Source: Chloroflexota bacterium (GTDB taxonomy: Bacteria > Chloroflexota > Anaerolineae > Anaerolineales > UBA11579). From it: DNA of 54,696 nucleotides. Location: assembly GCA_018662365.1 (NCBI GenBank), contig JABJGH010000052.1, positions 1-54,696 on the forward strand, read 5' to 3'. The notes under the pieces are model-generated. The model made no database searches. It was not told where the DNA came from and was given only the letters and a program-made list of their open reading frames with translations. Shown piece by piece: positions 1-10,341 of this stretch (within the stretch, counting starts at the first letter, position 1; each line of letters begins with the position of its first letter). The position numbers and the translations under genes are program-made.

Positions 1-1
1 A

Positions 2-3000
2 GCGGTAGATACGATCCATCGAGCATATTTTGAGGTGGGGGTGGATGTGGTTGAAACGAATACTTTTCGGGGCAACCGGATTTCTTTAGATGAGTATGGA
101 TTGGGAGAGCAGACCTACGAGATCAATAAGGCGGCTGCGGAGATTGCTAAGGCTGTCGCAGATGAATTTAGTACAGCGGAACAACCCCGTTTTGTGGCGG
201 GGTCAATGGGGCCATCGGGGAAACTTCCTTCGGCAGATGAGCCGGGCTTGTCAGATGTGAGCTATGATGATTTGGTAGAGGTATTTGAGGTACAAGCCAG
301 AGGGTTGATAGACGGGGGCGTAGATGTGTTGTTGATCGAAACCGCGCAAGATATTTTAGAAGTCAAGGCTGCGATCCAGGGTATTCAGATCGCTTTTGAA
401 CAAACGGGGGAAGTTTTACCAATCCAAGCGCAGATCACATTAGATACGACGGGGCGGATGCTTTTAGGGACTGACATTGCCTCGGCTTTGGCTATCCTAG
501 AAAAAATGCCGATCGATGTGGTGGGTCTAAATTGTTCCACAGGACCGGAGCATATGCGGCAACCGTTGGCACATTTGGGTGAACATACCACTTTGCCAGT
601 ATCGGCTTTGCCGAATGCGGGTCTGCCATTGAATGTAGATGGAGAGGCGGTGTACCCCTTAGAATCCCAACCTTTCGCTGACGCGATGACCGAGTTTGTG
701 GAAAAGAATAATGTTAATGTGGTGGGGGGCTGTTGTGGGACGACACCTGAACATTTGAAATTGTTGGTTGAACAGATCCATGGCCGACCCACTCCGGAGC
801 GACCTAAAAAAATGGGTGCATTTTTATCCTCATCGATCAAGTCTGTGTCGATGGCGCAGGAACCCCGACCCTTATTGATTGGGGAAAGATTGAATGCCAC
901 CGGCAGCAGGAAATTCAAGAAATTACTCCTTAATGAAGATTTTGATGCGATGGTTGAAATTGCTAGAGAGCAGATCAATGGTGGAGCACATACCTTAGAT
1001 GTATCGGTGGCTGTCACGGAAAATCCGGATGAAATCGGGTTGATGAGTAAGTTGGTAAAGAAATTGGCGATGGCCGTGGAAGCCCCGTTGGTGATCGACT
1101 CGACTGAGCCTGATGTGATGGAAGCGGCTTTAAAGATTGCGCCGGGTCGGTGTATGCTTAATTCGACACATTTGGAGGCAGGTCGCCCCAAAATGGAACA
1201 GATCTTTCGGATTGCGAAGAAACATAATGCCGCAGTTCTGGTGTTGACGATCGATGAAGAGGGGATGGCAAAAACCGTGGAACGGAAGATGGAAGTGGCC
1301 AAACGGATTTACCATATTGCGGTGGACGAGTTTGGATTTGCACCAGAAGACTTGATATATGACACGTTGACCTTTCCCCTTTCTACAGGTGATCCTGAGT
1401 TTGCGGATTCGGCGGTAGCAACCTTGGAATCAATCAAACAAATCAAAGAAGAATTGCCGGGCGTATTCACCTCTTTGGGTGTGAGTAATGTGTCCTTCGG
1501 GCTTAGCAAGGCTGCCCGCCCAGTTTTGAATAGTTTGATGCTTCACCATGCGGTGCTGTATGGGTTGGATATGGCGATCGTGCATGCTTCAAAGGTGAGA
1601 CCCTATGGGGAAATCCCTGAGGAAGAACGCCTATTGATGGAAGACTTGATCTTTAATAAGCGGGAAGATGCTCTGCAACGGGTGATTGAATTCTATGAAA
1701 ATGTGACTGTTTCGGAGGATGAGGTTGAAGATCCGACAGCAGGGATGAGCTCGGAGGAAATCCTTGGTTGGAGCATTAATTTTAGACATAAAGAAGGAAT
1801 TGAGGAAGCGATTGATGAAGTGATCGGCCGGAAAGAATTTGAGAACGATCATGAGTGCGCGGTCGATTTGCTTAATAATACTTTGTTGCCTGCAATGAAA
1901 GAGGTGGGGGATAAATTTGGGAAAGGGGAATTGATCTTGCCCTTTGTGCTGCAATCAGCTGAGGTGATGAAAAAATCGGTAAATCACCTTGAAAACTATT
2001 TAGAAAAAATTGAGGGGATTAGTAAGGGGAAGGTTGTGCTTGCCACAGTTTATGGGGATGTGCATGATATTGGAAAAAATTTAACCAAAACCATTTTGGA
2101 TAATAACGGATTTGATGTGTATGACCTGGGGAAACAGGTGCCAGCGGAAACGATCATTAATAAGGCGATTGAGGTGGATGCAACGGCGATTGGGTTGAGC
2201 GCTCTATTGGTCAGCACGAGTAAACAAATGCCTTTAATTGTGAATGAACTGCATCGTCGTGGATTAGATTTTCCGATCTTAATTGGTGGTGCAGCGATCA
2301 ACCGACGTTTTGGATGGCGAATTTTGTACACGGATGATGGCGAGCGGTATGATCCGGGCGTGTTTTATTGTACGGATGCCTTTGAGGGTCTGGAAACGAT
2401 GGAACAGATCATTGATGAGGAAAAACAAAAAATATTGTTTGAAAAACTTTTCAGTAAAGCGGAAAACGAGATCGAGCGGGTTGCTCAACCTAAGAAAGTA
2501 AAAAAGGCGAAGACGACGCAATTAGCTTCTGCTGAGAATATCCCCAGCCCACCAAAATGGGGGGTGCATGTCGTAAAGGATATGCCCCTTGAGATGGTTT
2601 TTACCCATTTATATAAAAAGGAACTTTTTAGGCTGTCATGGGGTGCCAAAAATGCGAGTGGAGAAGAGTGGGATAAATTGGAAAGTGAATTTGAGTTGCG
2701 GTTAGCTGAAATGCAAAAAGAAGCCTTGTCGAGCGGGTGGTTACAACCACAGGCTGTATATGGTTATTGGCCTGCACAATCGGATGGGGATGAGTTGATC
2801 ATTTATGATCCTGACTCGATTGGAAATGGAGATCCAAAAGAGATTAAACGATTTGGATTCCCACGGCAGAGGGGAAGTGAAAATTTGGCCTTGTCCGATT
2901 ATTATGCGCCTGTGGACTCAGGCAGGATGGATACGGTGGCCTTTCAAATTGTGACTGTTGGTCAGGAAGCAAGCAAGAAATTTGATGATTTACAAGAGGC

Positions 3001-3343
3001 GGAAGATTTTTCAGAAGCTTATTTTGTACATGGATTGGCGGTACAAACTGCCGAAGCTACCGCAGAATATTTGCACCAGCATATTCGACGAGAATTAGGA
3101 TTGGAAGAGGGGCAAGGGAAACGCTATTCTTGGGGTTACCCGGCGATACCCGACTTGGATGACCACGAGAAAGTATTCGATTTACTCCCTGCTGAAAAAG
3201 AATTGGGGATGTCGTTGACCGAGGCTTGTCAATTGGTACCAGAACAATCTACTGCAGCGATTATCATTCATCACCCGAAGGCAAAGTATTTTGGCGCGGG
3301 GGTGAGCAGGGTAGAGCAGTTGATGCAGGAGAAGGCAGGGTAA
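2..3343 (+). CDS. metH: Cobalamin-dependent methionine synthase, 5' end cut off by the window
   Basis: Transfers methyl from methyltetrahydrofolate to homocysteine through protein-bound cobalamin. The reading frame is open from base 2, and a GTG at 35 is internal because the codons before it already read like MetH (IHRAYFEVG). Domains in order: homocysteine-binding barrel with zinc-ligand cysteines at codon 533 and the Cys-Cys pair at 731/734 (GGCCGTTPEH); pterin-binding barrel from about 880 (LLIGERLNATGS); B12-binding cap and Rossmann domain with DVHDIGKN, lower-ligand His at codon 2063; and a C-terminal reactivation domain with RYSWGYPA near 3124. The visible part is 1113 aa against about 1230 in E. 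coli, so roughly 60 residues are missing upstream, and the activation domain looks shorter than the enteric one. The B12 supply genes lie at 44.5-49.0 kb. Confidence 0.96.
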   Translation, partial: AVDTIHRAYFEVGVDVVETNTFRGNRISLDEYGLGEQTYEINKAAAEIAKAVADEFSTAEQPRFVAGSMGPSGKLPSADEPGLSDVSYDDLVEVFEVQARGLIDGGVDVLLIETAQDILEVKAAIQGIQIAFEQTGEVLPIQAQITLDTTGRMLLGTDIASALAILEKMPIDVVGLNCSTGPEHMRQPLAHLGEHTTLPVSALPNAGLPLNVDGEAVYPLESQPFADAMTEFVEKNNVNVVGGCCGTTPEHLKLLVEQIHGRPTPERPKKMGAFLSSSIKSVSMAQEPRPLLIGERLNATGSRKFKKLLLNEDFDAMVEIAREQINGGAHTLDVSVAVTENPDEIGLMSKLVKKLAMAVEAPLVIDSTEPDVMEAALKIAPGRCMLNSTHLEAGRPKMEQIFRIAKKHNAAVLVLTIDEEGMAKTVERKMEVAKRIYHIAVDEFGFAPEDLIYDTLTFPLSTGDPEFADSAVATLESIKQIKEELPGVFTSLGVSNVSFGLSKAARPVLNSLMLHHAVLYGLDMAIVHASKVRPYGEIPEEERLLMEDLIFNKREDALQRVIEFYENVTVSEDEVEDPTAGMSSEEILGWSINFRHKEGIEEAIDEVIGRKEFENDHECAVDLLNNTLLPAMKEVGDKFGKGELILPFVLQSAEVMKKSVNHLENYLEKIEGISKGKVVLATVYGDVHDIGKNLTKTILDNNGFDVYDLGKQVPAETIINKAIEVDATAIGLSALLVSTSKQMPLIVNELHRRGLDFPILIGGAAINRRFGWRILYTDDGERYDPGVFYCTDAFEGLETMEQIIDEEKQKILFEKLFSKAENEIERVAQPKKVKKAKTTQLASAENIPSPPKWGVHVVKDMPLEMVFTHLYKKELFRLSWGAKNASGEEWDKLESEFELRLAEMQKEALSSGWLQPQAVYGYWPAQSDGDELIIYDPDSIGNGDPKEIKRFGFPRQRGSENLALSDYYAPVDSGRMDTVAFQIVTVGQEASKKFDDLQEAEDFSEAYFVHGLAVQTAEATAEYLHQHIRRELGLEEGQGKRYSWGYPAIPDLDDHEKVFDLLPAEKELGMSLTEACQLVPEQSTAAIIIHHPKAKYFGAGVSRVEQLMQEKAG

Positions 3344-3404
3344 GGAATTATTCTCGAGAAAACGATAAATTCTGGCATGGTAAACTCTACTAAATTGTAT
3401 TATT

Positions 3405-3410
3405 GGAGAG
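3405..3410 (+). promoter_or_regulatory. Ribosome binding site fixing a TTG start
   Basis: GGAGAG lies three bases before TTG at 3414, and no in-frame ATG follows until deep in the protein. The site supports TTG as the real start of the membrane protein that follows. Confidence 0.5.
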
Positions 3411-3413
3411 AAA

Positions 3414-5351
3414 TTGAAAAGTAAAAATTTGGATAAAGGGGCAGTCTCTCGAATTGTTTTATTATCCTTACTTACAATATTCTTAATCATCCAAATCATA
3501 AATTTGGTGCCCCAGACCTATTCAGATCTAGTATTTATTCGCCAGAACATTGGTCAAACAGCTACCAATAGAGGTTCGAGAATGTTTGGGGGAAATGCAT
3601 ATGGAGAAAAGATCGAATTTCTAGGTTTGAATGTGCCTGAAGATGTAGATCTAGTTTTACCTCCTGAAAAATTAGGGATAAGCCAGTTTGGTTCCTCTAG
3701 CGCTTTAGCATATTATTTGGCACCCAGAAAATTTGAAAGTTGCGGCAGTTCATATATAGATTGTATTGAACATTATAAGGATACGCATGCAATAATATAT
3801 TTTGACATGGGGGAGGATCTCACCCAAATTGGATTAAATCCTGGACAAATCATTATGATGGATGATGCTTTTGGAGTGATCGTTCCAGAAACCTCCTTGG
3901 GGGAAATTCCTTTAGCGAATCAAAGTTATGATCGAATTGAGCAAGTATTTATTGATCTGGGTGCTGGAATGTTGTTTTCTTTTGGGTTTGTTTTGATTGG
4001 GTATTTTTTGATGGACGGGTTTTTTCAAAAATCCACATTCCTGGTAAAAATATCGTTGGGATTTGGATTGGGGACAGGATTGTTTTCTTTCCTCCTTTAC
4101 TTGGCGTTGCTCATTGGTATCCCATTGTCAAGCGCAGTGATCTGGGGTCTGTATATTGGGATGATCACAGTATCATTGGGAATATTGATATTAAAAATTA
4201 GAAAACAAGATCGGAAAATTGAATTCCCAAATATTCATTCCATTGACTGGATGAGTCTACCGATATTTTTGCTGGGGGGGATTGCGATTGTATTAGCTGT
4301 TGGAAAAGGATATTTTCAGACAGATGGCATCATATTATGGGGTTCAAAAGGATTCGGTATTGCAAGAGACGGATTAATCAAGGGTGTTTCTGGTTGGGGA
4401 ACATCGACGGCTGCTTATCCTCTAAATATTCCTTTGTTGATTGCGACCTATAAAACTCTTTTTAATGAATTGATCCCACAATCTAAACTAATCTTCCCGT
4501 TTTATTATCTTTCTTTGCTGATCTTTACTTATAGTATATTGAAAGATAATATCGGGGAATTTGCCGGATTGTTAAGTGCGTTGATCTTGGGAACAATCCC
4601 AACAATATTTTTACATGGAACGATCGCCTATGCAAACCTGGTTGCGGGTTTTTACTTTTGTGCAGGGGTTTTGTTGCTTACAGGTAGTTTGTGGAAGGAT
4701 TCTCAAAAACCCAATGGGATGGGCATATTGGGGGGCATCTTAATTGCTTTAGGTGCTTGGTCAAGACCTGAGACTGCGACGATCAACATGGTATTAATCG
4801 TTCTCATTGGGAGTATTGGCCTGATGAGTTGGCGTAAAAAAGAGGGAAAACACAAGGTTATTTGGGCGATCTTCCCACTCATCTTATTCAGCATTCTTTG
4901 GAATGTAACCTATTCAAATGTTTATGTAAATATGGGTAGTAATGACAGCACAGTCCTGTTTACTGGCTTAAAGGAATTCCTCGGAGGGAATTTACATATA
5001 AAGGAAGCTTTATACTTAATTGGATTTTTCTTCAAATCATTGTTCGATGTGAAAATTTGGGGATTTTTAGGGTGGAGTTTAGGTTTGTCAATCATCCTGT
5101 TATTTGTTAATAAGAGGTTCAGGAAGGAATTATTGCCCCCATTTCTCCTAGGATTTACATATATATTCTTTGTAATTGTATCCTATCATCTGCTAGGATA
5201 CAAAGATGGTGGAACTTATGATATTAGTTGGTGGGCGACCACTGGATTATTGAGAATGGCGATTCCGGGGATATTGGTTGTGTGGGTCACGTTGGTTAAA
5301 ACCTTAGGGATTGAGAGAGAAGGCATTTTTCTGGGACCTGATAATGAATAA
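3414..5351 (+). CDS. Polytopic membrane protein, probable GT-C glycosyltransferase
   Basis: A 645-aa protein with one N-terminal membrane segment (about residues 12-32), a soluble stretch of about 140 residues containing several cysteines (FESCGSSYIDC), and then about 11 hydrophobic segments to the C-terminus. This layout resembles ArnT/PMT-type transferases and other membrane enzymes acting on polyprenyl-linked sugars, but I see no diagnostic catalytic motif. The substrate is unknown. TTG start with GGAGAG upstream. Its last codons overlap the next gene's ATG (shared ATGAATAA at 5344-5351), so the two are probably translationally coupled. Both are more AT-rich than the flanking methionine genes. 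Confidence 0.7.
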   Translation: MKSKNLDKGAVSRIVLLSLLTIFLIIQIINLVPQTYSDLVFIRQNIGQTATNRGSRMFGGNAYGEKIEFLGLNVPEDVDLVLPPEKLGISQFGSSSALAYYLAPRKFESCGSSYIDCIEHYKDTHAIIYFDMGEDLTQIGLNPGQIIMMDDAFGVIVPETSLGEIPLANQSYDRIEQVFIDLGAGMLFSFGFVLIGYFLMDGFFQKSTFLVKISLGFGLGTGLFSFLLYLALLIGIPLSSAVIWGLYIGMITVSLGILILKIRKQDRKIEFPNIHSIDWMSLPIFLLGGIAIVLAVGKGYFQTDGIILWGSKGFGIARDGLIKGVSGWGTSTAAYPLNIPLLIATYKTLFNELIPQSKLIFPFYYLSLLIFTYSILKDNIGEFAGLLSALILGTIPTIFLHGTIAYANLVAGFYFCAGVLLLTGSLWKDSQKPNGMGILGGILIALGAWSRPETATINMVLIVLIGSIGLMSWRKKEGKHKVIWAIFPLILFSILWNVTYSNVYVNMGSNDSTVLFTGLKEFLGGNLHIKEALYLIGFFFKSLFDVKIWGFLGWSLGLSIILLFVNKRFRKELLPPFLLGFTYIFFVIVSYHLLGYKDGGTYDISWWATTGLLRMAIPGILVVWVTLVKTLGIEREGIFLGPDNE

Positions 5352-7317
5352 TATTGTGAAAAACAAGCATTTTCCAATTGTAATAATTTTTTTATTCCTA
5401 ATAATAATTGGACTAATTGTTGTTCAGGATTATGGAGAAAGCTGGGATGAAAAATTACACATAGAATATGGTGAATATACATATAATAATTTTAGCAGTC
5501 TATTTACCGAAGACAATTTAAAATTTGGTCCGGAAAACCTAAGTTATTATGGTCCGTTTTTTGATTTGATCATAACTTTTGGAACAAAATTTATTCAGAT
5601 AATTGAACCAGATATTTCTGTAATCCCTATTCGACATTTTTTTTATTACTTCTCCTTTTTAATTGCAGCCGGTAGCATTTATGTGATATCAAATTATCTA
5701 TTCCAACAAAAACTTTCTTTGGGAATAACGATTTTGTTTATCACCCAACCTGTTTTGTGGGGTCATGCTTTTATTAATCCCAAGGATATTCCATTTATGG
5801 CCATGTTTTTGTTGAGCATTGCTGTAGGTATTGTGACTAGCTCAAAAATTGCTCCTCTTATTGCAACTTTTCAAGTTAATCGAGAAACTAATACCGGAAA
5901 TATTTTTAAAAATGAATGGAAAACTGTCGGTAACCGAAAACCAATTCTAATTTGGGTCGTTATTTTTCTTTCATCAATTATTCTTTTTTTGTTCATGGAA
6001 AAGGGGTTAAACCTTTTTGTTGAAAATACGATCATTGATTTGTATAAAAACCAAGAATCATTTCTAGGTACATTGTTTGCTCAACTTGCAATAAATGCTA
6101 ATGAAATTCCGGTTGATTCTTATGTTTTAAAAAGCATTGCACAATTAAAAAGGTTTTTTGGAATTTACGTAATAATGGGAACACTGCTGACCCTTTTGTG
6201 GATTTTTCGATTATTGCCATTGACACGAAAACTCATCTGGGAGGAGAAAGCTAAACCTTTCTTGAATAACTTATTAAATTCACTAAAAAATCCTTGGGTA
6301 TTATTTACTGGCGTATGTGTTGGAATTACCACGGCAATCAGAATTTTAGGGCCGTTTGCGGGATTTCTTGTAGGATTTTATTTTATTCTCCTTTATAAAC
6401 AAAAGAGTATTGCCCCAATAATAATCATGGGTTTTATTGCAGTTTTGACAACATATGTTCTTTGGCCATCCTTGTGGGAATCGCCCATCCGCCATTTTTA
6501 TAAAAGCTTGACAGTAATGTCTGACTTTCCCTGGGGAGGAGAAATATTGTTAAATGGCGAGCTCTTTTTATCAAATTCCCTCCCTAGTTATTATTTGCCT
6601 CTATTGATGTCCATACAGTTTACAGAACCGGTAGTGATTCTATTCGTATTTGGAATCCTTATTGTCTCATTGGATATCATAAAAAAGAAAAATAATTGGA
6701 AAATTTGGATCATAATTTGCTCTTGGTTTTTTCTTATAGTCTTCATGATTATTTTATATAAACCAATTTTGTATGATAATTTCCGGCAACTTTTGTTTAT
6801 CATCCCGCCAATATTCTTAATTACTGGCAAGGCTTTAGAATATATATTCAATAAAATAAAACGTATCCAAGGTCAGTGGCTGGTGGTGACATTATTATTA
6901 ATTCCAGGAGTTTATTCCTTAATCGATCTTCATCCCTATCAATATGTTTACTATAATAGTTTTGTTGGAGGAGTTGAGGGAAGTTATCGTCAATATGAAA
7001 CGGATTACTGGTCCACTTCATTCAGGGAAGCCTCAGAATTTCTCAATGATTACGCTACAATAAATTCTAAGATCGTAGTAATGGGGAATCACCTTATTGT
7101 AAAAAGGGTTGCCAGAAAAGATTTAATAGTTGAACCAGTAAAAGGGGGTACATATGATTTTGAAACGGGATACGATTTTGCGATACAATCCACTAGATGG
7201 AATCAAGATCTTAATAATTTCCCAAATGCCCCAATAATTTTTACGGTTGAAAGAGATGGTGCAGTTTTTGCTGTTGTAAAACAGTTAAGATGTACTATAA
7301 ATAACCCCTGCCCCTAA
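5344..7317 (+). CDS. Membrane glycosyltransferase, family 39-like
   Basis: A 657-aa protein with about ten membrane segments. A first hydrophobic helix is followed by an acidic loop, GESWDEKLH (residues 31-39), the position and type of motif used by GT-C/ArnT-like enzymes to bind metal or lipid-phosphate sugar. The C-terminus is a soluble tail of about 130 residues (from HPYQYVYYN). It probably adds a sugar from a polyprenyl-phosphate donor on the outer face of the membrane; the acceptor is unknown. I chose ATG 5344, which overlaps the previous stop; a TTG at 5311 would also keep the frame. The gene is clearly AT-rich. Confidence 0.7.
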   Translation: MNNIVKNKHFPIVIIFLFLIIIGLIVVQDYGESWDEKLHIEYGEYTYNNFSSLFTEDNLKFGPENLSYYGPFFDLIITFGTKFIQIIEPDISVIPIRHFFYYFSFLIAAGSIYVISNYLFQQKLSLGITILFITQPVLWGHAFINPKDIPFMAMFLLSIAVGIVTSSKIAPLIATFQVNRETNTGNIFKNEWKTVGNRKPILIWVVIFLSSIILFLFMEKGLNLFVENTIIDLYKNQESFLGTLFAQLAINANEIPVDSYVLKSIAQLKRFFGIYVIMGTLLTLLWIFRLLPLTRKLIWEEKAKPFLNNLLNSLKNPWVLFTGVCVGITTAIRILGPFAGFLVGFYFILLYKQKSIAPIIIMGFIAVLTTYVLWPSLWESPIRHFYKSLTVMSDFPWGGEILLNGELFLSNSLPSYYLPLLMSIQFTEPVVILFVFGILIVSLDIIKKKNNWKIWIIICSWFFLIVFMIILYKPILYDNFRQLLFIIPPIFLITGKALEYIFNKIKRIQGQWLVVTLLLIPGVYSLIDLHPYQYVYYNSFVGGVEGSYRQYETDYWSTSFREASEFLNDYATINSKIVVMGNHLIVKRVARKDLIVEPVKGGTYDFETGYDFAIQSTRWNQDLNNFPNAPIIFTVERDGAVFAVVKQLRCTINNPCP

Positions 7318-7357
7318 ACTTATTGTTAACCTTTCTCCTCCAAAAAAGAGAAAAAAT

Positions 7358-9220
7358 ATGAAAAATAATTTTTTACAGCTTATAGAAGATCAAGACAACC
7401 CAGTGCTTTTTGATGGGGCGATGGGGACTGTATTGCATGGCCGGGGTGAGAGTTTTGAGGGGAGTTTTGAAGAACTTAATCTTAGCAACCCCGCGTTAAT
7501 CGCGGAAATTCATCGAGAATATATTGAAGCCGGTGCGCAAGTGATCATGACGAACACTTTTGGGGCGAACCGTTTTAAGTTAGCAGAAAATGGCTTGGAA
7601 GAAAAACTTGAAGAAATCAATTGCGCAGGAGTGCAGCTAGCGAAAAAGGTAGTTCAGGCCTCATTTAAGGATGTATTGGTAGCGGGGGATGTGGGGCCGT
7701 TGGGTGTTCGATTGGCACCCTTTGGGCGGGTAAAACCAGAGCAAGCACGCCAGGCATTTGCGGAACAAATTAGGGCGTTGGTGAGTTGTGATGTGGATTT
7801 AATTATCATTGAAACGATCAGCGACTTATATGAAGCTAAAGAAGCGGTGCGAGCTGCAAAGGAAAATTCCGATCTGCCAATCGTGGCTTCGATGACTTAT
7901 ACGCGGGATGACCGGACATTGCTAGGGGACAGCCCGGAAAAGGTGGCGCAGATGATATATGACGCTGGGGCAGATATTCTGGGAATCAACTGTTCAGGTG
8001 GACCCGCACAAATATTACGAATTCTAAAAAGAATGAATAATACAGTGCCAGATGCGAAATTCTCTGTGATGCCAAACGCGGGATGGCCTGAGAGAGTCAG
8101 TGGCAGAATTATGTATTCTGCAGGACCAGAATATTTTGGAGAATATGCACTGGCATTTAGACACGCTGGCGCAATAATAATTGGTGGTTGTTGCGGAACG
8201 ACGCCCACTCATATTAAGGCAATGAAAACCGCTCTTGATAATACACCCGCTGAAAAATATAAAGATACTAGTCAAATCCGGATATTGCAAAAAAGCGAGC
8301 CAGTACCAAGAAGCGATAAAAAATCACAATTAGCCGAAAAAATGGCTTCGGGTAAATTTGCGATTAGTGTTGAAATGGACCCGCCGCGAGGGTTGTCAAT
8401 TCACAAAGTGCAAGCGGGGGCTGGGTTAATGGCGGATGTGGGAGCGGATGTGATCAGTGTGGCAGACAGCCCGATGGCGAGAATGCGAATGAGCCCATGG
8501 GCAGTTTGTGATTTAATCCAGCGGGATGTGGGTATCGAGACCACTTTACATTTTCCTACTCGAGGGAGAAATCTCTTGCGGGTGCAGGGCGACCTGTTGG
8601 CTGCACATGCCATCGGGATCAGAAATATCTTTGTGGTGATGGGCGACCCGACCGAGATCGGGGATTACCCAGAGGCGATGGATAATTATGACCTGGTTCC
8701 TTCGGGATTGATTAGGTTGGTGAAAGAGGGGTTTAATCTGGGGGTAGACCATGCGGGGGTGCAGATCGGGGAGCCGACAAACTTCTTTGTGGGCAGTGCG
8801 TTGAACCTAGCCCCGCGCAACCCGGAAAGGGAAATAAAAATCATCCAACGGAAAATAGAAAGTGGTGCGGATTTCTTTTTAACCCAACCGGTATTTGAGC
8901 CAGAAAAAGCGAAAGAATTTTTGGACTTTTATGCTGAGACCTATGGCCCATTGAGTAAACCCCTTTTGGCTGGTGTACTGCCTTTATATAATTCTCGACA
9001 TGCGAATTTCTTACATAATGAGGTGCCTGGGATTCATATCCCCGAACAGGATCTTGATCGCATTAAAGATGCGGGAGAAAATTCTGCAAAAGAAGGTGTT
9101 CAAATGGCGATTGAATTGATCGAAAAGATCAAAGGGTGGGGACAGGGAATATACCTTATGCCGCCATTTGGACGGTTTGAAATGGGTGCTGAGATCATTG
9201 AGGCAGTAAAAGAAGAATAA
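7358..9220 (+). CDS. Bifunctional homocysteine S-methyltransferase / 5,10-methylene-THF reductase
   Basis: 620 aa, two fused enzymes. Residues 1-290 form a homocysteine methyltransferase barrel (FDGAMGTVLH, MTNTFGANR) with the zinc-binding GINCSGG and GGCCGTTPTH cysteines. Residues about 330-620 are a MetF-type reductase (ISVEMDPPRG, VVMGDPTEIG, FFLTQPVFEP). The same fusion is known as YitJ in Bacillus and relatives. It can make methyl-THF for MetH and probably methylates homocysteine from another donor. It shares no operon with metH, because two membrane-protein genes lie between them. The SD before ATG 7358 is weak. Confidence 0.92.
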   Translation: MKNNFLQLIEDQDNPVLFDGAMGTVLHGRGESFEGSFEELNLSNPALIAEIHREYIEAGAQVIMTNTFGANRFKLAENGLEEKLEEINCAGVQLAKKVVQASFKDVLVAGDVGPLGVRLAPFGRVKPEQARQAFAEQIRALVSCDVDLIIIETISDLYEAKEAVRAAKENSDLPIVASMTYTRDDRTLLGDSPEKVAQMIYDAGADILGINCSGGPAQILRILKRMNNTVPDAKFSVMPNAGWPERVSGRIMYSAGPEYFGEYALAFRHAGAIIIGGCCGTTPTHIKAMKTALDNTPAEKYKDTSQIRILQKSEPVPRSDKKSQLAEKMASGKFAISVEMDPPRGLSIHKVQAGAGLMADVGADVISVADSPMARMRMSPWAVCDLIQRDVGIETTLHFPTRGRNLLRVQGDLLAAHAIGIRNIFVVMGDPTEIGDYPEAMDNYDLVPSGLIRLVKEGFNLGVDHAGVQIGEPTNFFVGSALNLAPRNPEREIKIIQRKIESGADFFLTQPVFEPEKAKEFLDFYAETYGPLSKPLLAGVLPLYNSRHANFLHNEVPGIHIPEQDLDRIKDAGENSAKEGVQMAIELIEKIKGWGQGIYLMPPFGRFEMGAEIIEAVKEE

Positions 9221-9282
9221 TATATTTTAAGAGGGAAATGCAGTTAAAATTTGGCTTTACTTTCATTTAAATTGCTAGTCTC

Positions 9283-9311
9283 TTGACTTGAATTCCAATC
9301 CCCACTACTAT
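9283..9311 (+). promoter_or_regulatory. Sigma70-type promoter for the aldo/keto reductase
   Basis: TTGACT at 9283-9288, a 17-bp spacer and TACTAT at 9306-9311, 33 bp before the start codon. AAGGAG follows at 9331-9336 as SD. Confidence 0.6.
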
Positions 9312-9343
9312 TATAAAAGCTAAAGAATTAAGGAGAAATATAT

Positions 9344-10309
9344 ATGCATTACCGCCGTTTGGGAAAGTCGGGAATAAAACTGAGCGAAATTTCTTTGGGT
9401 GCGTGGGTGACCATGGGATCTCAAATTGACGAAGATACCTCTAAAGAGCTTATCGTTAAGGCTTTTGATAATGGGATTAACTTTTTTGATAACGCCGATA
9501 TTTATGCTCGTGGACGGGCGGAAACAGCGATGGGTAAAGCTATTAAGGATTTGCCCAGAGAACAATTGGTGATATCTAGCAAGGTGTTTTGGCCGACGAT
9601 GGAGGGGCCTAATGGACGTGGTCTTTCTCGGAAGCATGTAACAGAGTCTATTCATGCATCACTAAAACGGCTGGGAACTGATTATTTGGATCTATATTTT
9701 TGTCACCGATATGACCCTGACACGCCAACAGAAGAGCTGGTTTACACGATGACACATTTGATCGAACAGGGAAAAATCTTATATTGGGGAACTTCAGAGT
9801 GGCGCGCTTCTCAAGTTGCTGATGCGATTGGTATTGCACGACAATATAATTTGATTCCACCAACAATGGAGCAACCACAATATCATATGTTCCACCGACA
9901 ACGTGTTGAATCTGAACTATCTCCTTTATGTACCTCTCATGGCATTGGCCTGACCACCTGGAGCCCATTGGCGTCCGGGATATTATCGGGTAAATATAAT
10001 GATGGTATTCCTGAGGGGAGCAGAGCAACCATTGAGAACATGGCTTGGTTGAAAGACCATATCACTGAAGACCGCATTGAGAAAGTTAGGCAATTGGAAC
10101 TTATAGCTGCTGAAATGAACATCACTATGGCTCAGTTGGCGATTGCTTGGTTATTGAGGCGAAAAGAGGTGAGCAGTGTAATCACAGGTGCCACCAAAAT
10201 ATCTCAATTAGAGGATAATTTGGCATCCCGTGAATCAGTGGAGTTGCTAGAAAATGAGATATTGGAGAGGATCGAAGATATCTTAGATAATGATCCGGTA
10301 AATGATTAA
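9344..10309 (+). CDS. Aldo/keto reductase, Kv-beta / YghZ-like
   Basis: A 321-aa NADPH-dependent carbonyl reductase. The catalytic tetrad is visible: Asp and Tyr in FFDNADIYARG, Lys in VISSKVFW, His in YFCHRYDPDTP. The ending SSVITGATKISQLEDN is the cofactor-phosphate-binding segment typical of the voltage-gated potassium channel beta-subunit branch. Cytoplasmic; physiological substrate unknown. It has its own promoter and a good SD, so it is probably a single-gene unit. Confidence 0.9.
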   Translation: MHYRRLGKSGIKLSEISLGAWVTMGSQIDEDTSKELIVKAFDNGINFFDNADIYARGRAETAMGKAIKDLPREQLVISSKVFWPTMEGPNGRGLSRKHVTESIHASLKRLGTDYLDLYFCHRYDPDTPTEELVYTMTHLIEQGKILYWGTSEWRASQVADAIGIARQYNLIPPTMEQPQYHMFHRQRVESELSPLCTSHGIGLTTWSPLASGILSGKYNDGIPEGSRATIENMAWLKDHITEDRIEKVRQLELIAAEMNITMAQLAIAWLLRRKEVSSVITGATKISQLEDNLASRESVELLENEILERIEDILDNDPVND

Positions 10310-10341
10310 GGATTGGTCATTGACCTATAGATAATTCACTC

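Noticed and set aside
385..1302. A 305-codon antisense frame inside metH
   Set aside because: It is the mirror of a strongly coding gene, has unlike-protein composition (Ser/Pro/Cys rich) and no SD.
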